Assembly: GCA_022822005.1 (NCBI GenBank)
Contig: JAJECO010000046.1
Location: forward strand, 124,001 to 188,000
Reading direction: 5' to 3'
Source: Candidatus Poribacteria bacterium
GTDB taxonomy: Bacteria > Poribacteria > WGA-4E > PCPOR2b
DNA length: 64,000 bases
Shown here: one piece after another, positions 18,138-26,819 of the stretch
How the letters are laid out: each line of letters begins with the position of its first letter
Numbering within the stretch: the first letter of the stretch is position 1
Program-made: the position numbers and the translations under genes
Notes under the pieces: generated by a model
Databases searched by the model: none
Told to the model about the DNA's origin: nothing
Seen by the model: only the letters and a program-made list of their open reading frames with translations

Positions 18138-18935
18138 CTATGAAAGCTCAAATACCTGCCCATCATGCGCCAGATAGACATTTTCGGGCAGATCAATGTC
18201 CTGTTCCGTGCATTGCTCCCGGAAGTACCGGTGATCAAGCCGGTGCATGATATGCGTGAAATAGGTCTCCTTAGGCTGTAATGCATCGACAACTTCCAGC
18301 GCTTCCCCGACCGAGAAGTGGGTTGGATGGCGCGGATTGAAACTGAGTGCGTCAATGATTAGCAGGTCAACCCCTTGTAGTAAGGCTCTGGAAGAATCGG
18401 GCAGCCGTTTCACATCGGGTACATAGCCGAAGTTATCAATTCGGTAGCCGTAGGTCTGCACAGCAGCGTGTTCAACCGGAATTGGGATGAGCTCAAACCC
18501 GTGTAAATGGAACGGTTCTTGCACGACATTAGGTAACAGATGCCCCACGCCACCGCCCTGAAAAGTTTCCTTGCTAAACATATAATCAAAATTGCGCTGC
18601 AGGATACGCATGGTCTCTTCCGGTCCGTAGATAGGCATATCCATCTGTTGTTTACGGCACGGCATGACGATGTCATTTGTCCCGCTCACATGGTCTGCGT
18701 GGCAATGGGTAAAGACAACGGCGTCAATCCAGTCGATTTCGTTTCGGTCGATTTGGTCTATGAAATTGGGACCAAGATCGAATTGTAGATGTTGCTCATC
18801 CCTTTCGATATGAATTGATGGACGCGTCCGGTAATTTTTTGACTCAAACTTTCGGGCATCCTCGCAGGTTTCACAGTCACACTTATATTCGGGAACACCT
18901 GTCGAAGTGCCTGAACCGAGAACAGTAATTTTCAT
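18138..18935 (-). CDS. Metallo-beta-lactamase-fold phosphodiesterase-like hydrolase (PhnP-like)
   Basis: A 265-residue MBL-fold hydrolase. Start ATG 18935 is chosen because GGGAGGG lies 5 bases upstream; a longer frame to 18995 lacks a site. The metal motif is THCHADH (H77, H79, D81, H82). The start LGSGTSTGVPEYKCDCETC, with GSGTSTGVP and a cysteine cluster (C19, C21, C24), resembles PhnP/RNase Z-like proteins in which cysteines bind a structural zinc. Later histidines in PVEHAAVQTYG and THIMHRLDH complete the site. Phosphodiester hydrolysis is the family expectation. Confidence 0.86.
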   Translation of the reverse strand: MKITVLGSGTSTGVPEYKCDCETCEDARKFESKNYRTRPSIHIERDEQHLQFDLGPNFIDQIDRNEIDWIDAVVFTHCHADHVSGTNDIVMPCRKQQMDMPIYGPEETMRILQRNFDYMFSKETFQGGGVGHLLPNVVQEPFHLHGFELIPIPVEHAAVQTYGYRIDNFGYVPDVKRLPDSSRALLQGVDLLIIDALSFNPRHPTHFSVGEALEVVDALQPKETYFTHIMHRLDHRYFREQCTEQDIDLPENVYLAHDGQVFELS

Positions 18936-19353
18936 ACACCCTCCCTTATGTCCTGTTGAGAATAGCTGCCAGAACCCCCGCGGATTGTGGCACAATTCAT
19001 AATATATTAGAGGCAGAAAAAATGCAACTTCAAAATCAGGAGAATCAGGTCCCGATTCTTACAGAATAATGGATCCCCAATTTGCTAAATTTTCAACGCT
19101 TAAAAACGGCGAAATCTGAACTTGCCAATACGTCTAATCTGTGTTAGAATCTTCCTAATTATAGTGACCCTTAGAGTGGATCTTAGAATTAATGAGCCAC
19201 TCCAAACCGGTGCGGTTAGAAACCGCACCTACCGGCCCCGATAAATCGGGACCGAAACCGAGGAGCGAAGGTGCCTATTTATTTTTAGAATTCACTATAT
19301 AATGAACTTTTGATAGTTGAAAGGTAATTGATATCTCACAAGGTATTGAACCG
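18936..19353. repeat. Intergenic stretch with GGTGCGGTT palindromes
   Basis: No gene is seen in these 418 bases between divergent genes. At about 19209-19255 two hairpins lie side by side. The first is GGTGCGGTT-AGA-AACCGCACC, with a 9-bp stem. The second is built on CCCGAT-AA-ATCGGG with flanking GC pairs. A -10-like TATAAT at 19298-19303 may serve the nucleoside hydrolase gene, but its -35 is poor. Confidence 0.55.
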
Positions 19354-20316
19354 ATGCAGCGTATTCTATTAGACACCGATACCGGCGTAGACGACGCTTT
19401 GGCAATCATCCTCGCGCTCAACTCGCCGGAGTTGAAGGTAGAAGCAATCACCTCCGTCAGCGGTAACGTCCATGTCGATCTCTGCACGCGCAATCTGCTG
19501 ATGACACTGGAGACGATGGGGATAGATGAGTATCCGGTCTGTGCGAGGGGTGAGTCACAGCCGCTGATTAAGCCACTTGTCACAGCATCACACGTCCACG
19601 GATTGGATGGCATCGGAGATGCGACACAGTTACTAAGGGACGATGGCTCGCGTCTCTACCCTGATCCCGAACCGCGATTGACAGCGATTTCCGCTGTTGA
19701 CCTCATCATAGACCTCGTTGGACAGTATCCGGATGAACTCGTTCTCGTTCCGGTTGGACCGCTGACAAACATCGCCAAAGCCATGATCAAGCACCCTGCG
19801 CGGATGCGGAGGGTTCGGGAGATTGTGCTGATGGGCGGTGCCTTTGAAACTTACGGAAACGTCACGACAACTGCTGAGTTCAACATCTTTGCCGACCCCC
19901 ACGCGGCGCAGCTTGTCCTCGATTTTGGTGTACCAGTCACGATGGTACCGCTCGATGTAACACACCAAGTTATGCTGACGGGAAAACGATTGAACGCTGA
20001 AATCGGTGAACGCACAGATAGGTTGTCACAGTTTCTACGAGATGTTACGCGAGCCACCATGGGGTATCATCAGGACCTCGAAGGATTTTATGGAACCTAT
20101 ATTCATGATGCACTTCCTATCGGTCTGCTCACTCATCCCGAACTGTTTGAAATCGTGGAGGCTTTTGTGCAGGTAGAAACTTCGAGCGACCTAACCCAAG
20201 GAATGACCATCGCAGACCTGCGCCCGGAAAAGCCGCGTCCAAAACCGAACGCTCGCGTCTGTGTTGGGGTGAACGCTGAAGCCTTTCTGGCAAACTTCTT
20301 TGATCGTATACTCTAA
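19354..20316 (+). CDS. Inosine/uridine-preferring nucleoside hydrolase
   Basis: A 320-residue nucleoside N-ribohydrolase, which cleaves nucleosides to base and ribose with a bound calcium. The diagnostic metal motif DTDTGVDDAL is at 7-16. Further family blocks are SGNVHVDLCTRN, HVHGLDGIGD, PVGPLTNIAKA, EFNIFADPHAAQ and the C-terminal HDALPIG, containing the Asp ligand. The gene lies 21 bases upstream of an unknown 124-codon gene on the same strand. Salvage of host- or detritus-derived nucleosides is a plausible role. Confidence 0.93.
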   Translation: MQRILLDTDTGVDDALAIILALNSPELKVEAITSVSGNVHVDLCTRNLLMTLETMGIDEYPVCARGESQPLIKPLVTASHVHGLDGIGDATQLLRDDGSRLYPDPEPRLTAISAVDLIIDLVGQYPDELVLVPVGPLTNIAKAMIKHPARMRRVREIVLMGGAFETYGNVTTTAEFNIFADPHAAQLVLDFGVPVTMVPLDVTHQVMLTGKRLNAEIGERTDRLSQFLRDVTRATMGYHQDLEGFYGTYIHDALPIGLLTHPELFEIVEAFVQVETSSDLTQGMTIADLRPEKPRPKPNARVCVGVNAEAFLANFFDRIL

Positions 20317-20337
20317 TTAAACTAAGGCAGTTACATT

Positions 20338-20712
20338 ATGGAATGGGTACTTAATCTTTTTTCCGAATATCTCGAAAACGACTTCAAAAAACGGCTCGGC
20401 GTTCCCAAGCCGACCCTTGATCAACTCTGGGAAGTTTTCCAAGTGCTTTTCCCCACAACCACTGCGCGCCTTTTAGTGCAAGAACCGGTGGGTAACACGG
20501 TGAGATTCAAGCCGCTCGCTTTCTATCATGCTGACGAGATGGGACCGCTGATTGACGACCCAATGGGCTACATCAAGGACAATTTTGGCGGCGGGAAGTT
20601 TAAAATAAACTTCTATCAGGGAATGCAGTTCATTGCAACAATAAACTTCAAGCCGGAGGGTCCCGAAATCTGGCGTGATTTGCCGGAACTGGATGAATCA
20701 CAGGCACAATGA
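20338..20712 (+). CDS. Uncharacterised acidic 124-residue protein
   Basis: I do not recognise the family. The product is soluble, with no signal or membrane segment. It has an amphipathic start (MEWVLNLFSEYLENDFKKRL), a central beta-rich part (ARLLVQEPVGNTVRFKPLAF) and a glycine turn NFGGGKFKINFYQGMQF. It appears to be translationally coupled to the next gene, sharing an ATGA overlap at 20709-20712, and follows the nucleoside hydrolase by 21 bases. Tight coupling and codon-like composition support a real gene. Confidence 0.75.
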   Translation: MEWVLNLFSEYLENDFKKRLGVPKPTLDQLWEVFQVLFPTTTARLLVQEPVGNTVRFKPLAFYHADEMGPLIDDPMGYIKDNFGGGKFKINFYQGMQFIATINFKPEGPEIWRDLPELDESQAQ

Positions 20713-21143
20713 ATTCTCAACCAAAACTCACAGAATGCCCAAGTTGTCATAGCCAAAACGTGCAGGTAGTTGGTAAAAATGGGTGGTTCTGCCTCGATTG
20801 CGACTGGGATGATCTACCTGCTGTCACCGGAGAGATGGATGCGCTGATTTCCACGCTACGGCACGGTGATAAAGAGGCACGGCGGGAGGCAGCACAGGCG
20901 TTAATCAATATCGGTGATTTTGAACGTCATCTCGCAACAAACGACGACCTGACCCCGCTGCTCGAAGCCCTCGATGATGCAGATGATGATGTCCGTTATT
21001 TTGCAACCGTTGCACTCGGACAACTTGGGGATAGGCGCGCCCTGCCGAAACTGAAACAGGTTGCCCAAGAGGACACTGCGACTCTGGCACGAGAGGGAGC
21101 GAAGACTGCGATTGAACGCCTTGAAACAGTGAGCGAACAATGA
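20709..21143 (+). CDS. Zinc-ribbon HEAT-repeat protein
   Basis: A 144-residue protein. An N-terminal zinc ribbon has C10-x2-C13 and C28-x2-C31. Two to three HEAT-like (PBS lyase type) helical repeats follow, with DALISTLRHGDKEARREAAQ, DDVRYFATVALGQLGD and LAREGAKTAIERL as repeat cores. HEAT repeats usually mediate protein-protein binding. Its start overlaps the previous stop by four bases (ATGA), and its own stop overlaps the next start the same way. The three genes are therefore very likely cotranslated. Confidence 0.8.
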   Translation: MNSQPKLTECPSCHSQNVQVVGKNGWFCLDCDWDDLPAVTGEMDALISTLRHGDKEARREAAQALINIGDFERHLATNDDLTPLLEALDDADDDVRYFATVALGQLGDRRALPKLKQVAQEDTATLAREGAKTAIERLETVSEQ

Positions 21144-21556
21144 TTGCTATCTCTGATCTACCCACAGTAAATGCTACACTGAATACAACTAGCGCGGTTC
21201 TTCTGACCATCGGTTTCTTGATGATCCGGCGTCGCAAAATTATCGCCCACAGAAACTGTATGATTGCAGCGTTTGTGGTATCGGGACTGTTCCTCACATC
21301 CTATCTGATTTACCATTACCACGCCGGATCAACCCCTTTTGAAGGGAGTGGGTGGATCCGTACCATTTACTTCGCCGTTCTTATCCCTCACATTATCCTC
21401 GCTGCTTTAATCCTCCCGCTCGCCTTGATAACACTGTACCTTGCTCTGCGGAAACAGTTCACCAAACACCGGCGCATTGCTCGCTGGACGCTCCCGATCT
21501 GGTTGTATGTATCCGTAACCGGAATCATCGTCTATTGGATGCTCTACCATCTTTGA
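21140..21556 (+). CDS. DUF420-family membrane protein (CtaM-like)
   Basis: A 138-residue integral membrane protein with four predicted helices: about 12-28, 42-61, 75-100 and 112-135. Histidines in RRRKIIAHRNCM, YLIYHYHAG, LIPHIILA and KHRRIARWTLP are those expected of DUF420. Some DUF420 members (CtaM) help assemble cytochrome aa3 oxidase. A HemQ-like gene lies about 100 bases downstream, so a link to haem or oxidase maturation is reasonable but inferred. It overlaps the preceding gene by four bases. Confidence 0.85.
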   Translation: MIAISDLPTVNATLNTTSAVLLTIGFLMIRRRKIIAHRNCMIAAFVVSGLFLTSYLIYHYHAGSTPFEGSGWIRTIYFAVLIPHIILAALILPLALITLYLALRKQFTKHRRIARWTLPIWLYVSVTGIIVYWMLYHL

Positions 21557-21655
21557 GGATAACCCAATTCAGATTGAAATTGGGGCGGGCAGTATAGTAT
21601 ACTGTGAATCAAATCTGCCAGAAAAATCTACAGCAACAACGAGGAAAATAAATTC

Positions 21656-22459
21656 ATGCGTTCCCAAAATTCTGCTAGCCCCCAACAGCCCCATTCAGAG
21701 AGCCCCCGTTCCGAGGGTCAGCGCCCTGAAAGGGCTGCTCAGTCGACCGATGCCCCAGAAATTCGTGAGATAGGCGCACCGATTGATGGCGAGCTCCAAT
21801 ACAGTACACGCCGTCTATTTTTGCAGCTTCAAGTCTTCACCGGATGTTCTCAACCACCTGAGCTAATTGAGTCGTTAAAAGCAAGCGAGCTGGAAACCGT
21901 TCTCTATCACGATCTGAACGATCCCAAGGGCGTCGGTGTGCTTTTTATGACAGAGGATGCAGATACCCTTGTGACTGAAACGAGACGGATCCTTACGAGC
22001 GAACCATTCGGGGCACTTCACTCAAAGCCTGAGTTCACCATGGTCGGCAGAACCTATGCCTCTGGACGGGAGCCGGACTTGGAGGATTGGCTGCTCGTTA
22101 AACCGCGCCGTAATACGCTTAATCCCGAACTCTCGTGGGCAATCTGGTATCCGCTCCGTCGGAAACCAGAGTTCTATCGGCTCCCCAGACAAGATCAGGG
22201 CAAAATCTTGATGGAACATGCGATGATTGGCAGGACATACGTGGAGGCAGGATACGCACACGATATTCGACTGGCATGTTTCGGATTGGACGCACGTGAT
22301 AACGATTTCGTAATAGGATTGATGGGCACAACACTTCATCCCTTGTCACACCTTGTAGGGGAGATGAGAAAGTCTCAACAGACCGCTCAATATCTCGAAT
22401 CACTTGGTCCATTCTTCGTCGGCAAAGTTTGCTGGCAGAGTCCTTGTAACATAGACTGA
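21656..22459 (+). CDS. Chlorite dismutase-family protein, probable coproheme decarboxylase (HemQ/ChdC-like)
   Basis: A 267-residue member of the Cld/HemQ superfamily. The C-terminal half has the HemQ landmarks WAIWYPLRRKPEFYRLP (Y165 at the reactive tyrosine position), the proximal histidine in LMEHAMIGRTY (H188) and the closing ESLGPFFVGK block. HemQ oxidatively decarboxylates coproheme to protoheme in the last step of the coproporphyrin-dependent pathway. Residues 1-45 form a Ser/Pro/Glu-rich extension not typical of the family. The distal arginine that marks true chlorite dismutases is not obvious, so HemQ is preferred. Confidence 0.8.
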   Translation: MRSQNSASPQQPHSESPRSEGQRPERAAQSTDAPEIREIGAPIDGELQYSTRRLFLQLQVFTGCSQPPELIESLKASELETVLYHDLNDPKGVGVLFMTEDADTLVTETRRILTSEPFGALHSKPEFTMVGRTYASGREPDLEDWLLVKPRRNTLNPELSWAIWYPLRRKPEFYRLPRQDQGKILMEHAMIGRTYVEAGYAHDIRLACFGLDARDNDFVIGLMGTTLHPLSHLVGEMRKSQQTAQYLESLGPFFVGKVCWQSPCNID

Positions 22460-22467
22460 GGGAAACA

Positions 22468-23193
22468 ATGAAAAACATCGCTGTAATCATCACCAAAGAA
22501 TTGTATACCTATTTTGTCTCACCCATCGCCTACTTTGTGTTCTTTATTTTTACAGCGGTGTCCGGGTTCCTATTCTATGTGATTCTGGTGGGTTTCACGG
22601 CATATCAGTATTCTACAACTGATGTGATCCAGACTCTGTTTAACAACATCAGTGTGACTCTCCTTTTTTTCGCCCCGGCTCTGACCATGAAACTGTTCGC
22701 GGAAGAGAAGAAGACAGGGACAATCGAACTGATGATGACCTCCCCGCTCAAAGATACCGAAGTCGTGCTCGGGAAATTCTTAGCGAGCTGGATCATGCTG
22801 TTGATAATGCTGCTGTTAACCTTGATTTTTCCGCTGATAACGACCCGATTCGGGAATTTGGACATCGGTCCAATAATTAGCGGATATTTGGGGTTACTGC
22901 TGCTCGGTTCAACCTTCCTCTCACTCGGTGTGATGATATCGTCAATGACAAAAAATCAGATCGTCGCCGCCTTGACCAGTTTCGGACTATTACTCTCGCT
23001 TTGGATCATCGGCTTTTTGTCGAGCCGCGGTGGTCGGATTGGTGATTTCTTGGGATATCTGTCTCTCACTGAACACTTTAGCGACTTCTCGCGGGGAACT
23101 GTCTCCCTCAAGCACGCTGTCTACTATTTGAGCTTCACAATCGTCTGTCTTTTCTTTACAGTTAAATCGTTTGAATCATCGAAGTGGAGGTAA
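22468..23193 (+). CDS. ABC-2-type permease, GldF-like
   Basis: A 241-residue inner-membrane permease with about six membrane helices. The start KNIAVIITKELYTYFVSPIA, the block MKLFAEEKKTGTIELMMTSPLKD and the helix VVLGKFLASW are the GldF/ABC-2 signature. GldF-type permeases work with a GldG-like partner, encoded here 5 bases downstream, and an ATPase (GldA) that is not next to them. It lies 8 bases after the HemQ-like gene, so it is probably in the same transcript. In gliding bacteria the system supports motility; elsewhere its role is unclear. Confidence 0.87.
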   Translation: MKNIAVIITKELYTYFVSPIAYFVFFIFTAVSGFLFYVILVGFTAYQYSTTDVIQTLFNNISVTLLFFAPALTMKLFAEEKKTGTIELMMTSPLKDTEVVLGKFLASWIMLLIMLLLTLIFPLITTRFGNLDIGPIISGYLGLLLLGSTFLSLGVMISSMTKNQIVAALTSFGLLLSLWIIGFLSSRGGRIGDFLGYLSLTEHFSDFSRGTVSLKHAVYYLSFTIVCLFFTVKSFESSKWR

Positions 23194-23198
23194 TTTCG

Positions 23199-24863
23199 AT
23201 GCACGAAACGCCACGCCCGGAAGATACAAAATCACGAACAGGCGATAAGTGGGCACCGCTGCTCGGTTTCCTTACACTTATCCTTCTGTTTGCCACACTG
23301 TCGAGCGTTTTACTGCGTCAACATCTCGCTATATGGATTTGCCTCGTGCTCGGAATCACATCTCTGACCGCTTTCGTGATTCTGAAACGTCAGGTGATAT
23401 TCCGCTTCTTCGTGAGCCGTCAAGTTCGCTACGGCACCAATGTCGGCGTCACCGTTCTGCTGGTGACCGGGATTGCCGTCATCGCCAATGTTATCGTCGT
23501 GCAAAGGTTCGATACCTCCGCAGACTGGACAGGGGATAAGATATATACCCTGTCGGATCAGACGAAGAAAATTCTGCACGGATTGGACCGGGAGGTTAAG
23601 GTACTTGCCTTCTTCAGCCTCAATCCCGATAATGATCAGATAGGACGTGAGCGTCAACGTGCAACATATCTGTTGGAGATGTATCAGCGCGAGACTGACA
23701 AGCTCACCGTCGAGTTTGTAGACCCCTATTCAGGGGCGATGCAGAGTCAGGAATATGAGATTCAGTTTGATGGGACAACGGTGTTCGAGAGTGGTAGCGT
23801 ACGAGAACGTATCAGAACTGTCGGTGAGCAGGAGTTTACCAGCGCGATCCTGAAAGTGATCCGTGACGAATTAGTGAAAATCTATTTCTTGACGGGCCAC
23901 GAAGAACAGGCAATTGACGATTTTGATCAGAACCGAGGATACAGCCAGACCAAAGAGGAGTTGGAAAAGCAGAATTACCGGGTCGAAACACTGTCTCTGG
24001 CAACGCAGCCGGAAGTGCCCGCCGATTGTGCGGCACTCGTTATCCCCGGTCCCAAAGCACCGATGTTGGCGCACGAAGTCAATGCGATTTCCAAATACTT
24101 GGATAAGAATGGGAAGATGCTCCTGATGCTTGATCCCTCACTGAACTCGCCAAAAGACCCGAATCAAGGGTTGGTTGACTTGATGAGCAGATGGGGGGTT
24201 ACGATTGGTAATGATCTCGTTTTCGATCGGATCCGGCCCGCTTTCTTCCTCGTTGGCGGCAGTCGCCCGGAAGCGCCCACACCTATCGCCTTTGAGTTCC
24301 ATCAAATCACACAGCATGTAAATCGGCAGGTGACATTTCAACTCGCCCGGTCTGTTACTCCAAAAACGAACGCAGGGGATAACCTCAATGTCAATTCACT
24401 CGTCAAGACCACTGATGAAATTGGCGGCAGTTGGGGCGAAACAAAACGGCAGGCTGATGGCACCTTTGAAACGGATCTTTCGTATACAGAAGGCGAGGAT
24501 ACACCGCCACCGGTTTCTCTCGCTGTTGCTATCCAGCGCGAAGGCGGTGAATCAAACACGGGGGACGCTCCATCCGCTGATACATCGGAAGCGAATAGAA
24601 CGCGAATCGTTGTTGTAGGCGATTCTGATTTTGCGGGCAACTTCTTCTTTTATGGGACCGGCGGCGGCGATTTCTTTCTAAACGCGGTGAACTGGTTGAC
24701 CTTGGAGGAAGATCTGATTGCTATCCGCCCGGTGGACCCAACTGAGCGCAGCCTTCGCCTAATGACTCCACACGAAAAAGCGTTCGTACAACTCACGTCA
24801 ATTTTTCTGATCCCGTTAATCATCTTTCTGATTGGCGTGGGGGTGTGGTGGCGACGGCGGTAG
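23199..24863 (+). CDS. GldG-like ABC-associated auxiliary protein
   Basis: A 554-residue membrane protein of the GldG/ABC_transp_aux type. ATG 23199 is chosen since GGAGG ends 8 bases upstream, inside the end of gldF; the upstream GTG at 23184 has none. Three N-terminal helices span about residues 20-105 and one sits at the C-terminus (LTSIFLIPLIIFLIGVGVWW). The soluble part holds the family's NKIYTLSDQTK-like start (DKIYTLSDQTKKIL), the FVDPY-containing strand, VYFLTGHEE-like KIYFLTGHEEQ and LLMLDPSLN. It converges with the SCP2-like gene, ending 9 bases from it. Confidence 0.86.
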   Translation: MHETPRPEDTKSRTGDKWAPLLGFLTLILLFATLSSVLLRQHLAIWICLVLGITSLTAFVILKRQVIFRFFVSRQVRYGTNVGVTVLLVTGIAVIANVIVVQRFDTSADWTGDKIYTLSDQTKKILHGLDREVKVLAFFSLNPDNDQIGRERQRATYLLEMYQRETDKLTVEFVDPYSGAMQSQEYEIQFDGTTVFESGSVRERIRTVGEQEFTSAILKVIRDELVKIYFLTGHEEQAIDDFDQNRGYSQTKEELEKQNYRVETLSLATQPEVPADCAALVIPGPKAPMLAHEVNAISKYLDKNGKMLLMLDPSLNSPKDPNQGLVDLMSRWGVTIGNDLVFDRIRPAFFLVGGSRPEAPTPIAFEFHQITQHVNRQVTFQLARSVTPKTNAGDNLNVNSLVKTTDEIGGSWGETKRQADGTFETDLSYTEGEDTPPPVSLAVAIQREGGESNTGDAPSADTSEANRTRIVVVGDSDFAGNFFFYGTGGGDFFLNAVNWLTLEEDLIAIRPVDPTERSLRLMTPHEKAFVQLTSIFLIPLIIFLIGVGVWWRRR

Positions 24864-24872
24864 CTTCCCAAA

Positions 24873-25277
24873 TCACCTATCCTTCCCTAAACATTCCTGA
24901 TAGTGCTGTGGGTAGATCTTGATGCCCGCCTTAATCAGAGGCGTAAGCGCCATAATCTTCGAGAGTGAACCTGTGGGCACAATCTGTCGCTTAGTGATTG
25001 CGCCCATGACGTTAACCTCTCCCAACCAAAAGTGATGCGCGATATCGCCAGTCATAGCAAGTTCCACATCCGGTTTCTCCTCGCACTCACCATAGTGGAT
25101 GGCACTCTTACCCTCATGCGTAGTGAGCGTAATGGAGGAGGTTGGTTCTGTGTGGTTGAACCTCACTATTAAGTTGAGCGATGCCAGTTCCTCCTGCACT
25201 TGCACCTGAGATTTCATCCGCTCAAACAACCCACCGATGCAGGTATAGAGCTCATCCGCAGTTTCAAAAACTGGCAT
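24873..25277 (-). CDS. SCP2-like sterol/lipid carrier domain protein
   Basis: A 134-residue single-domain protein. The beta strands LNLIVRFNHTEPTSSITLTT, the block PDVELAMTGDIAHHFWLGEVNVMGAIT and the closing GSLSKIMALTPLIKAG match the SCP2 fold, which binds lipids or acyl-CoA. ATG 25277 has AAGGA upstream. It lies 38 bases downstream of MR/MLE paralog 4 on the same strand and may be cotranscribed. The ligand is unknown. Confidence 0.75.
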   Translation of the reverse strand: MPVFETADELYTCIGGLFERMKSQVQVQEELASLNLIVRFNHTEPTSSITLTTHEGKSAIHYGECEEKPDVELAMTGDIAHHFWLGEVNVMGAITKRQIVPTGSLSKIMALTPLIKAGIKIYPQHYQECLGKDR

Positions 25278-25315
25278 CACTGAAAATCCTTCTTCTTACC
25301 TTCACGTTGCAGGCA

Positions 25316-26575
25316 TTAGCTCCAGAGCCTATCGTGCGATCGTTCTTCATCCCACTCCGTTGTCGGTGCAAAGTACTCTGACTCGTTCGGATGGAGATTC
25401 CGATTTATCGCCTCCGGATTGAGTTCGATACCGAGGCCCGGTGTATCCGGTACTTCCATAAATCCGTCTTGGATAATTGGGTTGGGAAGCCCAGTCACTA
25501 GATCATTCCACTCCGGATCATCGACCGAATGGTTTTCCAAAACAAGGAAGTTCTCCGTCGCCGCAGCACAGTGGATGCTCGCCATCGCGCACACCGGTGT
25601 TCCCGCCATGTGCAGTGCCATAGCGATGCCGTGTTCTTGAGCGAGATCGCCGATCTTCTTGGTTTCCAGAATCCCACCCGACGTTGCGATATCCGGATGG
25701 CAGATGGAAATGGCTTTTGCCTCAAATAGTGTCTTAAACTCTTCCTTGCAGTAGATATCCTCACCCGTACAGATTGGTGTGGCACACGCGTTTGAAAGTC
25801 GGACGTACTGATCGGTGAACTGCCACGGCACCATATCCTCTAACCACGCCAAGTTATATTTTTCCAAAGCCCTACCGAGACGGATACAATCCTCGATTCC
25901 AATATGACCAAAATGATCGGTCGCAAGCGGAATCTCATAGCCAATAATTTCGCGCACAGTCTCGACATATTCACATAAAAGTGAAATCCCTTTGTCCGTC
26001 AGGCGAATGCCGGTGAAGGGATGCATCAGGTTGCTCGTATCAAGATTGCCCGACGGCGCGGAGAGGGTGCCCGGAATGTCTCTAACGAGTCCAATACCGA
26101 CGTCCATCTTCAAGAAGGTAAACCCACGATCCATCCGTTCTTTGAGTTTGTTTCCCATCTCTTCGGGATCTTTAAGCGACGGTGTGTCGGCATAGCAGCG
26201 GATCTTGTCACGGAACTTTCCGCCTGCGAGTTGGTAGCAGGGAACACCGTAAGCTTTGCCTGCGAGATCCATTAGTGCCATTTCGATCCCGCATACGCCG
26301 CCACCTTGACGGGCATGGTGTCCGAACTGCTGAATCTGGCGAAAGATCTTATCGACATTGCAAGGATTTTCGCCCAATATCCGACTTTTGAGTATCAGTG
26401 CGTATGTTTTGCTGGCTCCGTCACGCACTTCACCGAGTCCATAGATCCCTTGATTTGTGTCTAACTTGAGAATTGGACCGCCGGTCCTTGTCTGAGTGAG
26501 GCGCATGTCGGTAATTTTCAGTTCAGATGGCCGTGAATTTGTGTTCACATTTGATGAAATTTCTGTGGTTGTCAT
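25316..26575 (-). CDS. Enolase-superfamily (MR/MLE) enzyme, paralog 4
   Basis: A 419-residue MR/MLE protein, the longest of the five here, with an N-terminal extension of about 18 residues. It keeps the canonical set: K156-M-D158, D220-H (ATDHFGH), LEDMVP (E246), CTGEDIY (E272), HPDIATSGG (D295) and ALHMAG (H322). AAGGAGA precedes the ATG. It sits at the 3' side of a minus-strand run of catabolic genes. Chemistry is probably acid-sugar dehydration or racemisation, and the substrate is unknown. Confidence 0.88.
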   Translation of the reverse strand: MTTTEISSNVNTNSRPSELKITDMRLTQTRTGGPILKLDTNQGIYGLGEVRDGASKTYALILKSRILGENPCNVDKIFRQIQQFGHHARQGGGVCGIEMALMDLAGKAYGVPCYQLAGGKFRDKIRCYADTPSLKDPEEMGNKLKERMDRGFTFLKMDVGIGLVRDIPGTLSAPSGNLDTSNLMHPFTGIRLTDKGISLLCEYVETVREIIGYEIPLATDHFGHIGIEDCIRLGRALEKYNLAWLEDMVPWQFTDQYVRLSNACATPICTGEDIYCKEEFKTLFEAKAISICHPDIATSGGILETKKIGDLAQEHGIAMALHMAGTPVCAMASIHCAAATENFLVLENHSVDDPEWNDLVTGLPNPIIQDGFMEVPDTPGLGIELNPEAINRNLHPNESEYFAPTTEWDEERSHDRLWS

Positions 26576-26679
26576 TAAATCTCCTTAAAACAGATATGAT
26601 AAATAATAATACTGCCTATTGCGGCATTATCTGAAATGCTATTATCCCCATTTCCATAAGAGGTTCATTGGGTAAGAAA

Positions 26680-26758
26680 TTTCCAAAGTCCCCCTGATAA
26701 GGGGGATTTAGGGGGTTGGCTGTGCATTAGGAGCGTCTAAGTAGTTCTAAAATCTACC
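26680..26758 (-). repeat. 79-base dispersed repeat R1, copy 2
   Basis: Inverted copy of 16801-16879, with about 7 differences in 79 positions. The hairpin is retained as CCCCCT-TATC-AGGGGG on the minus strand, with the change falling in the loop. Confidence 0.85.
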
Positions 26759-26767
26759 ATAGTTCTC

Positions 26768-26793
26768 CTGTAGGAGGGATCTCCGAATCCCGA
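26768..26793 (+). repeat. Repeat R2, copy 1 (GTAGGAGGGATCTCCGAATC)
   Basis: CTGTAGGAGGGATCTCCGAA plus TCCCGA. It matches the minus strand of 60760-60785 at 24 of 26 positions. It abuts repeat R1, forming a composite repeat block between two genes. Confidence 0.75.
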
Positions 26794-26819
26794 CTGCCTA
26801 CTTCTTTTTCACATGTGCT

